64,000 bases of DNA from NCBI GenBank assembly GCA_900468535.1, contig UBTY01000024.1:1-64000 (forward strand), given 5' to 3'. The notes beneath the pieces are model-generated. The model ran no database searches, had not been told where the DNA came from, and worked only from the letters and a program-made list of their open reading frames with translations. Numbering within the stretch: the first letter of the stretch is position 1; the number at the start of each line of letters is the position of its first letter. The position numbers and the translations under genes were made by a program. The DNA is from Hyphomicrobiales bacterium (GTDB lineage Bacteria > Pseudomonadota > Alphaproteobacteria > Rhizobiales > Rhizobiaceae). Of this stretch, positions 33,869-42,311 are shown in pieces.

Positions 33869-35200
33869 CTAGGAGGGTTTGCAAAGGGTGTCGAGCAGAG
33901 TGGCAGGAGTCGCGCCTTTACCGAGACGGGTGATCGCATCGTGAATCGATTGTGCATGCTCTCGCTCCAATGGCAGTGCTCGAGACAGGCTTTCGAACTT
34001 GGCGGTAAGTTCCTCGTTGCTCAAAGGATTGTTCGGCTCGCCTTTCGGATAGAAGACTTCGTGAGAGTACCGGTCGCCTTTCGCGACTATGACGACGGTG
34101 GCGGGCGTCGCCGCCGGAAACGCTCCCGCATATCGCGGCTCCGCCTTCAACCTAACACGCCCAGCGAGTGCAAGAATGTCGGGGTCGGAAAGATGGCGAT
34201 CCACAAGCGGCAGCAATGCCGCCTCCCCATGGCAAAGAGCGGCAGCAACACAGAATGGAATGCTGTACTGCGCGGCCTCGTTGGAGGCTGGTGACGCCTG
34301 GTTCGGCAAGGTCAGTGCTCTCTCGAACGTTTCGATCACAATCTCATCGATCGCTTCCGCTACAAGGCGGTGCCGCGCCTTCAGCTCCAATACCGCATCG
34401 ATCGCCGCATGCGCCCAACGGCAGCAACTGTAGCGCTTGAAATAAGCCCGCTCGATCTGCCAGTCCTCACCCAGGCCATCGAGAAGCCGCGTCCTGTCGA
34501 AGGCTTCATGATCGTCGAGAAGGTCGAGCGGACCAGTATGCCCGGCCGCGGCCAGAAAGGCGGCCTGAACACCATTTGCCGCCGCCCATGGAATTCCCTC
34601 CTTTACGGAGTGGCCAAGCCGTGTCCAGCCCGTTGCAAATTGGCTCGTTGCGGTCTGTCCCGCGATCGCCATGGCATGGGCAATGACCGAAGCGGACTGA
34701 CCAAGTAGCCAGCCCGTCGCGGCAGCAGTCCCGTAGCCGCACCAGAGTCCGGTATCAGTCGTGCGCAGAGCGTTGATGTCGCGCGATGCCGCAATCCGCA
34801 CCGCGATCTCGTATCCAAGGGCAACGGCGGTCAACAACCTCTCAGCTGGGATGGTCGCGACAGAAGAAAGCGAAAGCACTGCCGGCACGATGGCGGCGGC
34901 GGGATGGCCGGCGGCAGCTCGATGGCCATCGTCGAGATCAAGGCATGCCGCATAGGTGGCGTTGACGAAGGTGGCACCTGCCGGGGGCAGGCGACCCGCC
35001 GAGAACCATACGTTCGATTTCCCAACTCCCCAGATCGATGGCGCGGCATCGAATGAGGCCTGTCCCCCGGGAGTGGCAGCGCCTGCGGCGGCAACCCCGA
35101 TCGTGTCTTGAAGCGTCCTGCGGACAGCCTCCGCCACAGAGGTGTCGACGGCTTCGACCGACCGGCAGAAGGCCGCGAGCTTGGTAATGGCGAATGACAT
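33869..35200 (-). CDS. MmgE/PrpD-family protein (2-methylcitrate dehydratase-like)
   Basis: 443 residues from the ATG at 35200, with AAAGGGA upstream. It shows the MmgE/PrpD signature parts: FVNATYAACLDLDDGHRAAAGHPAAAIVPAVLS, GYEIAVRIAASRDI, FKRYSCCRWAHAAIDAVLEL and YSIPFCVAAALCHGE. Enzymes of this family dehydrate or isomerise carboxylic acids such as 2-methylcitrate or cis-aconitate-like compounds. Here it is likely to act on an intermediate of the island's pathway rather than in the methylcitrate cycle, as prpB and prpC are absent. It is divergent from the oxidase operon and precedes the IclR gene. Confidence 0.87.
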   Translation of the reverse strand: MSFAITKLAAFCRSVEAVDTSVAEAVRRTLQDTIGVAAAGAATPGGQASFDAAPSIWGVGKSNVWFSAGRLPPAGATFVNATYAACLDLDDGHRAAAGHPAAAIVPAVLSLSSVATIPAERLLTAVALGYEIAVRIAASRDINALRTTDTGLWCGYGTAAATGWLLGQSASVIAHAMAIAGQTATSQFATGWTRLGHSVKEGIPWAAANGVQAAFLAAAGHTGPLDLLDDHEAFDRTRLLDGLGEDWQIERAYFKRYSCCRWAHAAIDAVLELKARHRLVAEAIDEIVIETFERALTLPNQASPASNEAAQYSIPFCVAAALCHGEAALLPLVDRHLSDPDILALAGRVRLKAEPRYAGAFPAATPATVVIVAKGDRYSHEVFYPKGEPNNPLSNEELTAKFESLSRALPLEREHAQSIHDAITRLGKGATPATLLDTLCKPS

Positions 35201-35294
35201 TGCGGGTTTCCCTTTGCTGCTACCCCAGGTGGCTTTCAAGTTTCGAACAGCCGTGCCGGGAAGTAACTCTTTTTGAAATTGATTCCAACTTCAC

Positions 35295-35309
35295 ATCCAT
35301 ATTATGGAT
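35295..35309. promoter_or_regulatory. Perfect 15-bp palindrome, candidate IclR operator (site B)
   Basis: ATCCATATTATGGAT, identical to site A at 27747 and again followed six bases later by AGATCAA. It lies in the 145-bp divergent region between the MmgE/PrpD–IclR operon and the oxidase–ABC–kinase operon, so one operator could control both. Confidence 0.65.
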
Positions 35310-35345
35310 TATTCCAGATCAAGTCGCAATGGGAGGAACGCAAAG

Positions 35346-35660
35346 ATGGTAACGGGACATGGAGCGCGGCAAGGCCTCAAGAGACTGGAACCTCATGCGG
35401 TCCCGGAGATTGACATAGAGGTCGATGGAGTTCGCGTGCCGGCCCGTCAAGGCGAAACGATCCTCGTTGCGCTGAACGCCACGCTCGGCCATGTTCGCAA
35501 CTTTGAGTTTCGGGACGAGCGAAGAGCGGGCTTCTGTTTCATGGGTGTCTGCCAGGACTGCTGGCTGTGGACCTCAACTGGCAAACGTGTGCGCGCGTGC
35601 ACCAGCCTCGTCGAGCTGGGCATGACGCTGTCGACCTCAGCACCGGAACAGAGAGCATGA
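35346..35660 (+). CDS. (2Fe-2S)-binding small subunit of an opine/hydroxyproline oxidase-like complex
   Basis: 104 residues from the ATG at 35346 (AGGA upstream). The ferredoxin-like cysteine pattern is complete: C64, C69 and C72 in GFCFMGVCQDC, and C85 in VRACT. This matches the small subunits of the three-part octopine/nopaline oxidase-like, D-hydroxyproline dehydrogenase (LhpF) and hydrogen cyanide synthase (HcnA) complexes. It carries electrons between the two flavoproteins. The stop overlaps the next gene as ATGA, so translation is coupled. It is the first gene of the operon that continues to dhaL. Confidence 0.85.
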   Translation: MVTGHGARQGLKRLEPHAVPEIDIEVDGVRVPARQGETILVALNATLGHVRNFEFRDERRAGFCFMGVCQDCWLWTSTGKRVRACTSLVELGMTLSTSAPEQRA

Positions 35661-37042
35661 GCCGCCAGGAACAGATTGTCATTGTCGGCGCGGGACCGGC
35701 AGGCGTCAGCGCGGCCAACACTCTTGTAGAAGCCGGCCATCGCCCGGTGCTCGTCGACGAGGGGATGTTTGAGGGCGGCCAGATCTTTCGCCGTCCGCCG
35801 GCACCCCTTCAAAGGTCTGACAAGGAGCTCTACGGTTTCGACGCCGCGCGGGCACGCAGGATGCGCGACCGGTTCACCCGCATCCAGCCATCGATGACCT
35901 ACCTTCCGGAAACCCTGATCTGGAATGTCGAGCCTGGCGTGCTTCACCTTTCCGGCAAGGCTGGAACCGTCAGGCAACCATGGCACCGCCTGATCGTCGC
36001 GCCGGGTGCGATGGATCGCATCGTGCCGGTCAAGGGCTGGACAGCTCCTGGCGTTTTTACTCTCGGCGGTGCGCAGATCGCATTGAAGGCCCAGGCTTCG
36101 CTGATCGGTCATGAGACTGCCTTCATCGGGAGTGGGCCACTCCTGTACCTTGTCGCCTATCAGTATGCCCGCGCTGGCGGCCGGGTTGTCGCCGTCCTTG
36201 AAACCGGGAAGCCGTTCAATCGATTTCCTCCTCTTGCGGGCCTTGCCGCCGGTGCTCGGATCCTGGCGAAGGGTCTCTATTTCATCGCCTGGCTGAAGGC
36301 TCATGGGATCCCGCTCCTTACCGACGTGGAGCCCATCGAAATTACCCGAACTGCGAGCGGCCAGGTTTCGGGGCTGCGCTACCGCATTGGCAAGCATGCA
36401 ACCTCCCTTGCCTGCGACGGCGTCGGCATGGGCCAGGGTCTCAAGTCGGAGACACAGCTGGCCGATCTTCTTGGCGTCGATTTTCAGTTCGTCGAACAGC
36501 ACCGTCAGTGGCTTCCGAACGTAGATCAAGACGGCCGAAGTTCGATCGACGGGGTCTATTTTGCCGGAGACGGGCTTTCGATCCGTGGAAGCGAGGTCGC
36601 GGAAATGACCGGAGAGCTCGCGGCCTTGGCGCTGCTTGCAGATTGTGGGCAGCCAGATTTGGCGCGGTCCGCAAAACTCAGGCGTCGCATTGCGCGCATG
36701 AACCGGTTTCGCAGCGCGCTTGATACGCTGTTCCCGTTTCCACGTCGAATGTCCTCCGACTTGTCCGACGACACCCTGATTTGTCGCTGCGAGGGGCTGA
36801 CCGCGCATGCCATACGTGAGGCGATGGCCGTGTCAGGTGAATGCGACATCAACCGCATCAAGGCCTTTACACGCCTTGGCATGGGGCGTTGCCAGGGACG
36901 GGTCTGCGCGTCGGCAGCAGCCGAAGTTGTCGCAGCGCAAGCCCGAACCGACATTCGCCAGGTTGGACGCATGCGCGGTCAGGCGCCGGTGAAGCCCATT
37001 CCGCTTTGCCTACTCGCGGGAGACACCAATGACGGTCTATGA
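35657..37042 (+). CDS. FAD/NAD(P)-dependent oxidoreductase, OoxA / LhpE / HcnB-like large subunit
   Basis: 461 residues. FAD-binding GAGPAG is at 11–16, then the disulphide-reductase-like plan and the second nucleotide-binding GSGPLLYLVA near residue 158. A C-terminal BFD-like iron–sulphur domain has cysteines in CRCEG (about 376–378) and GRCQGRVC (about 411–417). This arrangement is that of the large subunit of octopine-oxidase-like and hydroxyproline-dehydrogenase-like complexes. The frame from 35567 would overlap the small subunit more, so the ATGA start at 35657 is preferred. It overlaps the following FAD oxidase by 14 bp. Confidence 0.9.
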   Translation: MSRQEQIVIVGAGPAGVSAANTLVEAGHRPVLVDEGMFEGGQIFRRPPAPLQRSDKELYGFDAARARRMRDRFTRIQPSMTYLPETLIWNVEPGVLHLSGKAGTVRQPWHRLIVAPGAMDRIVPVKGWTAPGVFTLGGAQIALKAQASLIGHETAFIGSGPLLYLVAYQYARAGGRVVAVLETGKPFNRFPPLAGLAAGARILAKGLYFIAWLKAHGIPLLTDVEPIEITRTASGQVSGLRYRIGKHATSLACDGVGMGQGLKSETQLADLLGVDFQFVEQHRQWLPNVDQDGRSSIDGVYFAGDGLSIRGSEVAEMTGELAALALLADCGQPDLARSAKLRRRIARMNRFRSALDTLFPFPRRMSSDLSDDTLICRCEGLTAHAIREAMAVSGECDINRIKAFTRLGMGRCQGRVCASAAAEVVAAQARTDIRQVGRMRGQAPVKPIPLCLLAGDTNDGL

Positions 37043-38183
37043 CATTGCCATCATCGGCGGTGGCCTTGCCGGCTGTTCCGCAGCACTTCACGCCCGTCAG
37101 ATGGGCGCCTCCGTCGTACTGTTTGAACGCGGGCGATGCGGTGCGCAGGCAAGCGGGGTCAATTATGGTGGCGTCCGCCAACAGGGGCGCCACCCGGCCG
37201 AGCTGCCGCTCGCCAAGCGCAGTCGCTCCATCTGGGCAAGGCTTGCCGATCTGGTCGGAGACGACTGCGAGTTTGCCGTCACTGGCCACCTTAAGCTGGC
37301 GCGCAACGACGCCGACATGCGGGATCTCGTCGCACATCAGGCGATCGCACGCAGCCTCGGCCTTTCGCTTGAGATCATCGACCGGACCGATCTGCGACGT
37401 CGCTATCCCTATCTCGGAGAACAGTTCTACGGCGGGTCTCTTTGCGCTGAGGACGGCCAGGCCAACCCCAGGCTCGTTGCACCGGCATTCTCCCGCGCCG
37501 CGCGGGCAATCGGTGCCGTCGTCCGCGAAAACTGCGCGATCGAACGTGCCGTCGCCTCCGATATCGGCTTCGATCTCTTTGCCTCAGGCGAACGCGAGCC
37601 CGTTCGGGCGAGGCGCCTGATCAACACGGCCGGCGCCTGGGGTTCACGCGTAGCATCATGGTTCGGCGACACCGTCCGCGAAGATGTGATGGCGCCGAAC
37701 ATGTGCGTCACTGAACCGATCCCTCCGTTGATCGGCCCCAATCTCGGCATTTGCGGGGGCGGCATTTACATCAGGCAGGCCAGAGACCATGGCAGCGTGA
37801 TCTTCGGGTCCGGGCTCGGCGCCGCCGATCGCGATGCCCTGCGGGCCCGCCCACTTGCCGACGTTACCATGGAGGCGGCGAGAGCGGCGATCGAGATGGT
37901 GCCAGCACTTGCAAACGTCCTGTTGGTACGCAGCTGGACCGGCATCGAGGGACGCACGCCGGACGGGCTTCCGGTTGTTGGAGCAAGCCCACGACTATCC
38001 AACCTTTTTCACGCTTTCGGCTTCTCCGGGCACGGGTTCCAACTCGGTCCCGCCGTCGGTGCCGTTCTCGCGGAACTCTGCCTCCGGGGAGAGACCGAGA
38101 CGCCGATCGATGGCCTGTCGATGACCCGCTTCGATCCGCCGACCACGCATCCGGCTGCGCCTCTCGCTGCCGGTAAAACCTGA
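37029..38183 (+). CDS. FAD-dependent oxidase, OoxB / LhpB / HcnC-like catalytic subunit
   Basis: 384 residues of the DadA/glycine-oxidase family: N-terminal IIGGGLAGCSAALHARQMG (GxGxxG) with LFERG after it, NYGGVRQQGRHPAELPLAKRS, and the C-terminal WTGIEGRTPDGLPVVGASPRLSNLFHAFGFSGHGFQLGP block typical of these flavin amine oxidases. It should oxidise the C–N bond of a secondary amine or D-amino acid, releasing a keto acid or aldehyde. It forms the third part of the complex with the two genes before it. The exact substrate cannot be read from sequence. Confidence 0.9.
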   Translation: MTVYDIAIIGGGLAGCSAALHARQMGASVVLFERGRCGAQASGVNYGGVRQQGRHPAELPLAKRSRSIWARLADLVGDDCEFAVTGHLKLARNDADMRDLVAHQAIARSLGLSLEIIDRTDLRRRYPYLGEQFYGGSLCAEDGQANPRLVAPAFSRAARAIGAVVRENCAIERAVASDIGFDLFASGEREPVRARRLINTAGAWGSRVASWFGDTVREDVMAPNMCVTEPIPPLIGPNLGICGGGIYIRQARDHGSVIFGSGLGAADRDALRARPLADVTMEAARAAIEMVPALANVLLVRSWTGIEGRTPDGLPVVGASPRLSNLFHAFGFSGHGFQLGPAVGAVLAELCLRGETETPIDGLSMTRFDPPTTHPAAPLAAGKT

Positions 38184-38215
38184 TCGACTTCACAACAAGA
38201 AAGGGAACAACGATC

Positions 38216-39103
38216 ATGAAAACAGTAAGATTGGCTGGAATGGCAGCCATTGCGCTTGCGCTCCTTGCCGGGCCCGGCGGGTTACCAGCGGCGGCCGACG
38301 ACGCTGCCGCCTTCAAGCTCGTCGAACCGGGAACGCTTTCGGTCGCGATTACCGGCGACATGCCCGGCCTTGTCGCGCGTGATGGAAGGCTGGTCGGCTA
38401 CGATGGTGAGATCCTACAGCTTGCCGCCGAGCATCTTGGCCTCGCGATCAAGCCCGTTCCAATGGAATGGTCAGGCGCGATCGCAGCCGTTCAGACTGGC
38501 CGCGTCGACATCATCGGAGGCAATGTCGCCTGGACCGAGCAACGGGCAGGAACGCTCTCGCTGACAGACCCGAGCGGCTATTTCCAGAACGGCATCACGG
38601 CGCCGACGACAACCGGCTGGCACAGCCTGGCAAATCTGGAAGACATGAAAGTCGGCTCGATGACCGGGTTTTCGTTTCTGCCGGAGTTGAGGCGCATAAA
38701 AGGCCTGGAACTGTCGCTCTATGACAGCTCGGATGCCGCATTGCGCGATCTTGTCACCGGTCGAATTCAGGCCCTGGTCGGCGACCCACCAGTCATCGAT
38801 TACGCCATCTCGAAGAATCCGGACTGGGGGCTCGCGAACCTGCCATTCACCGACAACAACCCGGAGTTCCCGCTTTTGACGGGGATTGGGCGGCAATACG
38901 TCTTCGGCCTTTCGAAGGACAACAAGGCGCTTTCGGACGCCATCAGCGGAGAAATCCGCAAACTCTGGGAGAGCTGCGAGGTCAAGGTCATCGGCAAGAA
39001 ATACGGCAATGTCAGCGAAGCGAACTACACGCCGTCGCCACAGAATTTCCGAGCAGGCGTCGACCGGCCGGCGGACTGGAAGCCGCCTGTCTGCGCTCGC
39101 TAA
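38216..39103 (+). CDS. Periplasmic substrate-binding protein of a polar amino-acid ABC importer
   Basis: 295 residues with a signal peptide (AIALALLAGPGGLPAAADD, cleavage probably near residue 28). The family-3 solute-binding plan is visible: LSVAITGDMPGLVARDGRLVGYDGEILQLAAEHLGL, then VDIIGGNVAWTEQRAG and GSMTGFSFLPELR. It delivers a polar amino acid or amino-acid-derived compound to the permeases that follow. The ligand is unknown but probably the substrate of the oxidase upstream. Confidence 0.92.
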   Translation: MKTVRLAGMAAIALALLAGPGGLPAAADDAAAFKLVEPGTLSVAITGDMPGLVARDGRLVGYDGEILQLAAEHLGLAIKPVPMEWSGAIAAVQTGRVDIIGGNVAWTEQRAGTLSLTDPSGYFQNGITAPTTTGWHSLANLEDMKVGSMTGFSFLPELRRIKGLELSLYDSSDAALRDLVTGRIQALVGDPPVIDYAISKNPDWGLANLPFTDNNPEFPLLTGIGRQYVFGLSKDNKALSDAISGEIRKLWESCEVKVIGKKYGNVSEANYTPSPQNFRAGVDRPADWKPPVCAR

Positions 39104-39156
39104 CGACCATATCAGCGACCGGCTCGCCGGTCGCATCCCGCGCCATGGAGGTTCAA

Positions 39157-39936
39157 ATGCCCGACGCCGACATTCTCCTGACCGTCGACAAACTCAACAA
39201 GTCCTACGGCCCTCTTGCCGTCCTCAAAGATGTTTCGTTCTCACTGCGGCGGGGCGAGCGTATTGCCTTGATCGGCCCGAGCGGATCGGGCAAGTCGACG
39301 TGTCTCAGGGCAATCAACTTCCTAGAACAACCGACCAGCGGTGACATCAGGATAGACGGCCAACTGATCGGTCGTCATGCCAACGGCCGGCGCATGACCG
39401 ATGCCGAGCTCGCGCCACAGCGCGCCGAAATCGGCATGGTGTTCCAGCACTTTCATCTTTGGCCGCATCTTTCCGTCGAAGCCAACGTCGCGCTGCAGCC
39501 GCGCAAGGTGCGGGGCTTGGCGGCTGAGCGCGCCGCGGAACTGGCCGCCGGCCTGCTGGCCAAGGTCCATCTCGCCCACAAGGCTGGCGATATGCCGTCT
39601 CGCCTTTCGGGCGGCCAGCAACAACGGGTCGCCATCGCCCGTGCCTTGGCGCAACAACCGAAGCTGTTGCTCTTTGATGAACCGACTTCTGCCCTCGATC
39701 CTGAACTGGTCGGGGAAGTGCTTAACGTCATCAAGGAACTTGCCGGCGAGGGGCGCTCGATGCTGCTGGTCACGCATGAGATCGCTTTCGCGCGTGAGGT
39801 TGCCGACAGGATCATTTTCATGGATGGCGGCCGCATCGTTGAAGAAGGTCCTGCCCGTCAGGTCCTCGACCATCCGCGCGAGGCGCGTCTCAGGCAGTTC
39901 CTCTCCAGTCTTTCGAAAGAGGAGGCCCGGCCATGA
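39157..39936 (+). CDS. ATPase of the amino-acid ABC importer
   Basis: 259 residues from the ATG at 39157 (GGAGG five bases upstream). Walker [11 protein letters not shown] is near residue 44, the ABC signature [16 protein letters not shown] near residue 152, Walker [15 protein letters not shown] near residue 172 and the switch His in LLVTHE. It is the GlnQ/HisP type. The ATG at 39145 would add four residues but lacks its own ribosome site. It overlaps the first permease by 4 bp. Confidence 0.95.
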   Translation: MPDADILLTVDKLNKSYGPLAVLKDVSFSLRRGERIALIGPSGSGKSTCLRAINFLEQPTSGDIRIDGQLIGRHANGRRMTDAELAPQRAEIGMVFQHFHLWPHLSVEANVALQPRKVRGLAAERAAELAAGLLAKVHLAHKAGDMPSRLSGGQQQRVAIARALAQQPKLLLFDEPTSALDPELVGEVLNVIKELAGEGRSMLLVTHEIAFAREVADRIIFMDGGRIVEEGPARQVLDHPREARLRQFLSSLSKEEARP

Positions 39937-40580
39937 ACGAGGCCCTGTTGACGAGGATAACTGAGGCGCTTCTGGATGGATCCGTCGTTACGGTAAAGGT
40001 CAGCCTCGGAGCGCTTGCTGTTGCTATGACAATCGGCCTCGTGCTGGCGACGATCGAGCACCTATCCGACAACGGTCCGGCAAGGTTCCTTATCAGGACT
40101 TATGTCGAGGCTCTCCGCAACATTCCGAGCCTCACCTTCCTCTTCCTTTTGTATTTTGGCCTCGCATCGGCGGGCTTGCGGATGACGTCGATGGCGGCCG
40201 CCATTGTCGGGCTCGGCATGATTGGCGGCGCTGTGGTGATCGACGTTCTCCGCGCCGGCTTCAGGTCTGTTCCAGCAGGCCAACGGGAGGCTGCTGCAGC
40301 CATCGGCCTCAGACCGCTTGCGGCGTTCCGCCTCGTCGTCCTTCCGCAGGGACTTCGCCTTGCCTTGCCATCGCTTGGAAACTATGCGGTCGGCCTGGTG
40401 AAGGATACTTCGCTCGTTGCCGCGATCGCCGCACCCGAGGTGATGTTCAACGCGCGCCAGATCGTCAACGAGACCTTCGCGACCGCTACCGTCTACGGAG
40501 CAGCTGCCCTTCTCTACCTCATACTCACTTTCGTTGTCGGGCGAGCGTTCGTTCTGGCTGAACGTCGACTGGAGTATTGA
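39933..40580 (+). CDS. Amino-acid ABC importer permease 1
   Basis: 215 residues with about five membrane helices and the EAA loop (GFRSVPAGQREAAAAIGLRPLAAFRLVVLPQGLRLALPS). It is the HisM/GlnP type. It starts inside the ATPase gene's stop (ATGA) and its stop is followed at once by the second permease, so both form the membrane pore of the same importer. Confidence 0.94.
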   Translation: MNEALLTRITEALLDGSVVTVKVSLGALAVAMTIGLVLATIEHLSDNGPARFLIRTYVEALRNIPSLTFLFLLYFGLASAGLRMTSMAAAIVGLGMIGGAVVIDVLRAGFRSVPAGQREAAAAIGLRPLAAFRLVVLPQGLRLALPSLGNYAVGLVKDTSLVAAIAAPEVMFNARQIVNETFATATVYGAAALLYLILTFVVGRAFVLAERRLEY

Positions 40581-40581
40581 T

Positions 40582-41298
40582 ATGGACTTCATCGAAACTG
40601 TCGCCGCCAACCTCAACGATTGGGGTCCCCGGCTTGCCGCCGGGCTGGTCATGAGCCTTGCGCTGACATGCGCAGGCTTCACGCTGGCCTTCGTCCTCGG
40701 GCTCCTGCTCGAATATCTCAGGACACGTTCATCAGCCGCAATCCGAGCTGCCGCAGCGCTCTATGTCGTCGTCGCGCGCGGCGTTCCAATCCTTGTGATC
40801 CTGTATCTCATCTATTTCGGCATGCCGGGCAGCGGCATCGTGATTTCGGCCTTTGCGGCCGGCAGCCTTGGTCTCGGGCTAGTCTATGGCGCCTACCTGT
40901 CCGAGGTCTTTCGAGCTGGGCTGAGCGCCATCCCTAGGGGGCAGAGAGAAGCTGCCCTGGCAGCAGGCCTCACGCCTGGCCAGACGTTCCGCCTCGTGCT
41001 GCTGCCACAGGCAATCCGCCATATGCTGGCACCTCTTCTGGTCAACCTGATCTCACTCCTGAAAGACAGCTCGATTTGCGCGCTGATCGCCGTTCCGGAA
41101 CTGACGCTGACCTCGCGTGCGATCATGTCGGAGAGTTTCCTGCCCCTGCACGTCTTCGCCCTGACCGCGGTTCTGTACTTCGCACTGGCATGGCCGGCGT
41201 CCCTGGCTGTCAGGCTGATCGAGAAACGCCTTTCGTATGGGACCGCGACGAAGAGCGCGCGCGACGCCGCAAAGCAATTACTGGCTCAGCCCGCCTGA
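40582..41298 (+). CDS. Amino-acid ABC importer permease 2
   Basis: 238 residues from the ATG at 40582, one base after the previous stop. The membrane helices include ALTCAGFTLAFVLGLLLEYL, and the EAA loop is GLSAIPRGQREAALAAGLTPGQTFRLVLLPQAIRH. It pairs with permease 1. A longer frame starts at 40534 inside permease 1 and was rejected. Confidence 0.94.
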   Translation: MDFIETVAANLNDWGPRLAAGLVMSLALTCAGFTLAFVLGLLLEYLRTRSSAAIRAAAALYVVVARGVPILVILYLIYFGMPGSGIVISAFAAGSLGLGLVYGAYLSEVFRAGLSAIPRGQREAALAAGLTPGQTFRLVLLPQAIRHMLAPLLVNLISLLKDSSICALIAVPELTLTSRAIMSESFLPLHVFALTAVLYFALAWPASLAVRLIEKRLSYGTATKSARDAAKQLLAQPA

Positions 41299-41318
41299 GC
41301 CTTCAAAAGGAGGATGTC

Positions 41319-42311
41319 TTGAAGAAACTAATGAACAGCCCTTCCGACTATGTCGACGACAGCCTATCCGGACTGGCGCTTGCCTATCCTGACCTGGTGC
41401 GCGCCGGAAAGACCGGCCGCACGATCGTCAGACGCAATGGCGTCAGAGAGGGCAAGGTGGCAATCGTCACCGGTGGAGGATCTGGGCATCTGCCGCTCTT
41501 CTGCGGCTATCTTGGGGATGGCCTGCTCGACGCCTGCGCTGTCGGCAATGTCTTCGAAGGCCCCGCATTACAGGCCTGCATCGACGCCATAGACATGGCC
41601 GACAACGGATCCGGCGTTCTGCTTCTTTTCGGAAACTATGGCGGCGACCGGATGAACTTCGACATGGCATCGAAAATGGCGCGCGCCGATGTCCGCACCG
41701 TGCTTGGCACGGACGATATCGCAAGCGCCGAGCGCGCCGAGCGCCACAAGCGGCGCGGCGTTGCCGGCATCGTTCTTGCGTTCAAGGCAGCCGGAGCAGC
41801 CGCCGAAGTGGGCCTTCCCCTGGACGAAGTTGCCCGGATGGCGCAGAAAACGGTCGACCGAACGGGATCGATCGGCATCGCCTGGAGTGGCTGCAGGCTG
41901 CCATCGGTGGATCAGCCTATTGTCGACATGGGGAACGGCGATGTCGAAATGGGGATTGGCATTCATGGGGAGCCGGGCATCTGGCGAAAACCGATGGCAG
42001 CCGCCAATGCGCTGGTCGACGAGATGATCGAACGGATCCTTGCCGATCGCAGCGAAGAAGCTCTCTCTGATCGCGTCATACTGATGCTGAACAACCTCGG
42101 CGGCACGCCTGTTGATGAGCTGTTCATCGCTTTCAACAGGGCCCACCAGATCCTTTCAGGACGGGGTATTGCGATTGCTCGCTCTTACGTCGGAACCTTC
42201 GCCACGGCGATGGAAATGGGTGGGATTTCGATCAGTCTTTGTTTTGTCGACGATGAGCTCGAGCCGTTGTTTCAGGCGCCTGCGCGCGCACCGTTCTGGA
42301 GCGCGCAATGA
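41319..42311 (+). CDS. dhaK: DhaK-like dihydroxyacetone (ketotriose/tetrose) kinase subunit
   Basis: 330 residues from a TTG at 41319, chosen because AAGGAGG (41307–41313) is well placed and the N-terminus then reads KKLMNSPSDYVDDSLSGLA as in known DhaK. The substrate-binding domain has the GGGSGHLPLFCGYLG loop and the catalytic His in GIHGEPG (about residue 215), which binds dihydroxyacetone as a hemiaminal. NNLGGTPVDE is also present. DhaK binds the ketone and DhaL, encoded next, supplies phosphate from ATP. Family members also act on erythrulose and other short ketoses, so the substrate here is open. Confidence 0.88.
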   Translation: MKKLMNSPSDYVDDSLSGLALAYPDLVRAGKTGRTIVRRNGVREGKVAIVTGGGSGHLPLFCGYLGDGLLDACAVGNVFEGPALQACIDAIDMADNGSGVLLLFGNYGGDRMNFDMASKMARADVRTVLGTDDIASAERAERHKRRGVAGIVLAFKAAGAAAEVGLPLDEVARMAQKTVDRTGSIGIAWSGCRLPSVDQPIVDMGNGDVEMGIGIHGEPGIWRKPMAAANALVDEMIERILADRSEEALSDRVILMLNNLGGTPVDELFIAFNRAHQILSGRGIAIARSYVGTFATAMEMGGISISLCFVDDELEPLFQAPARAPFWSAQ

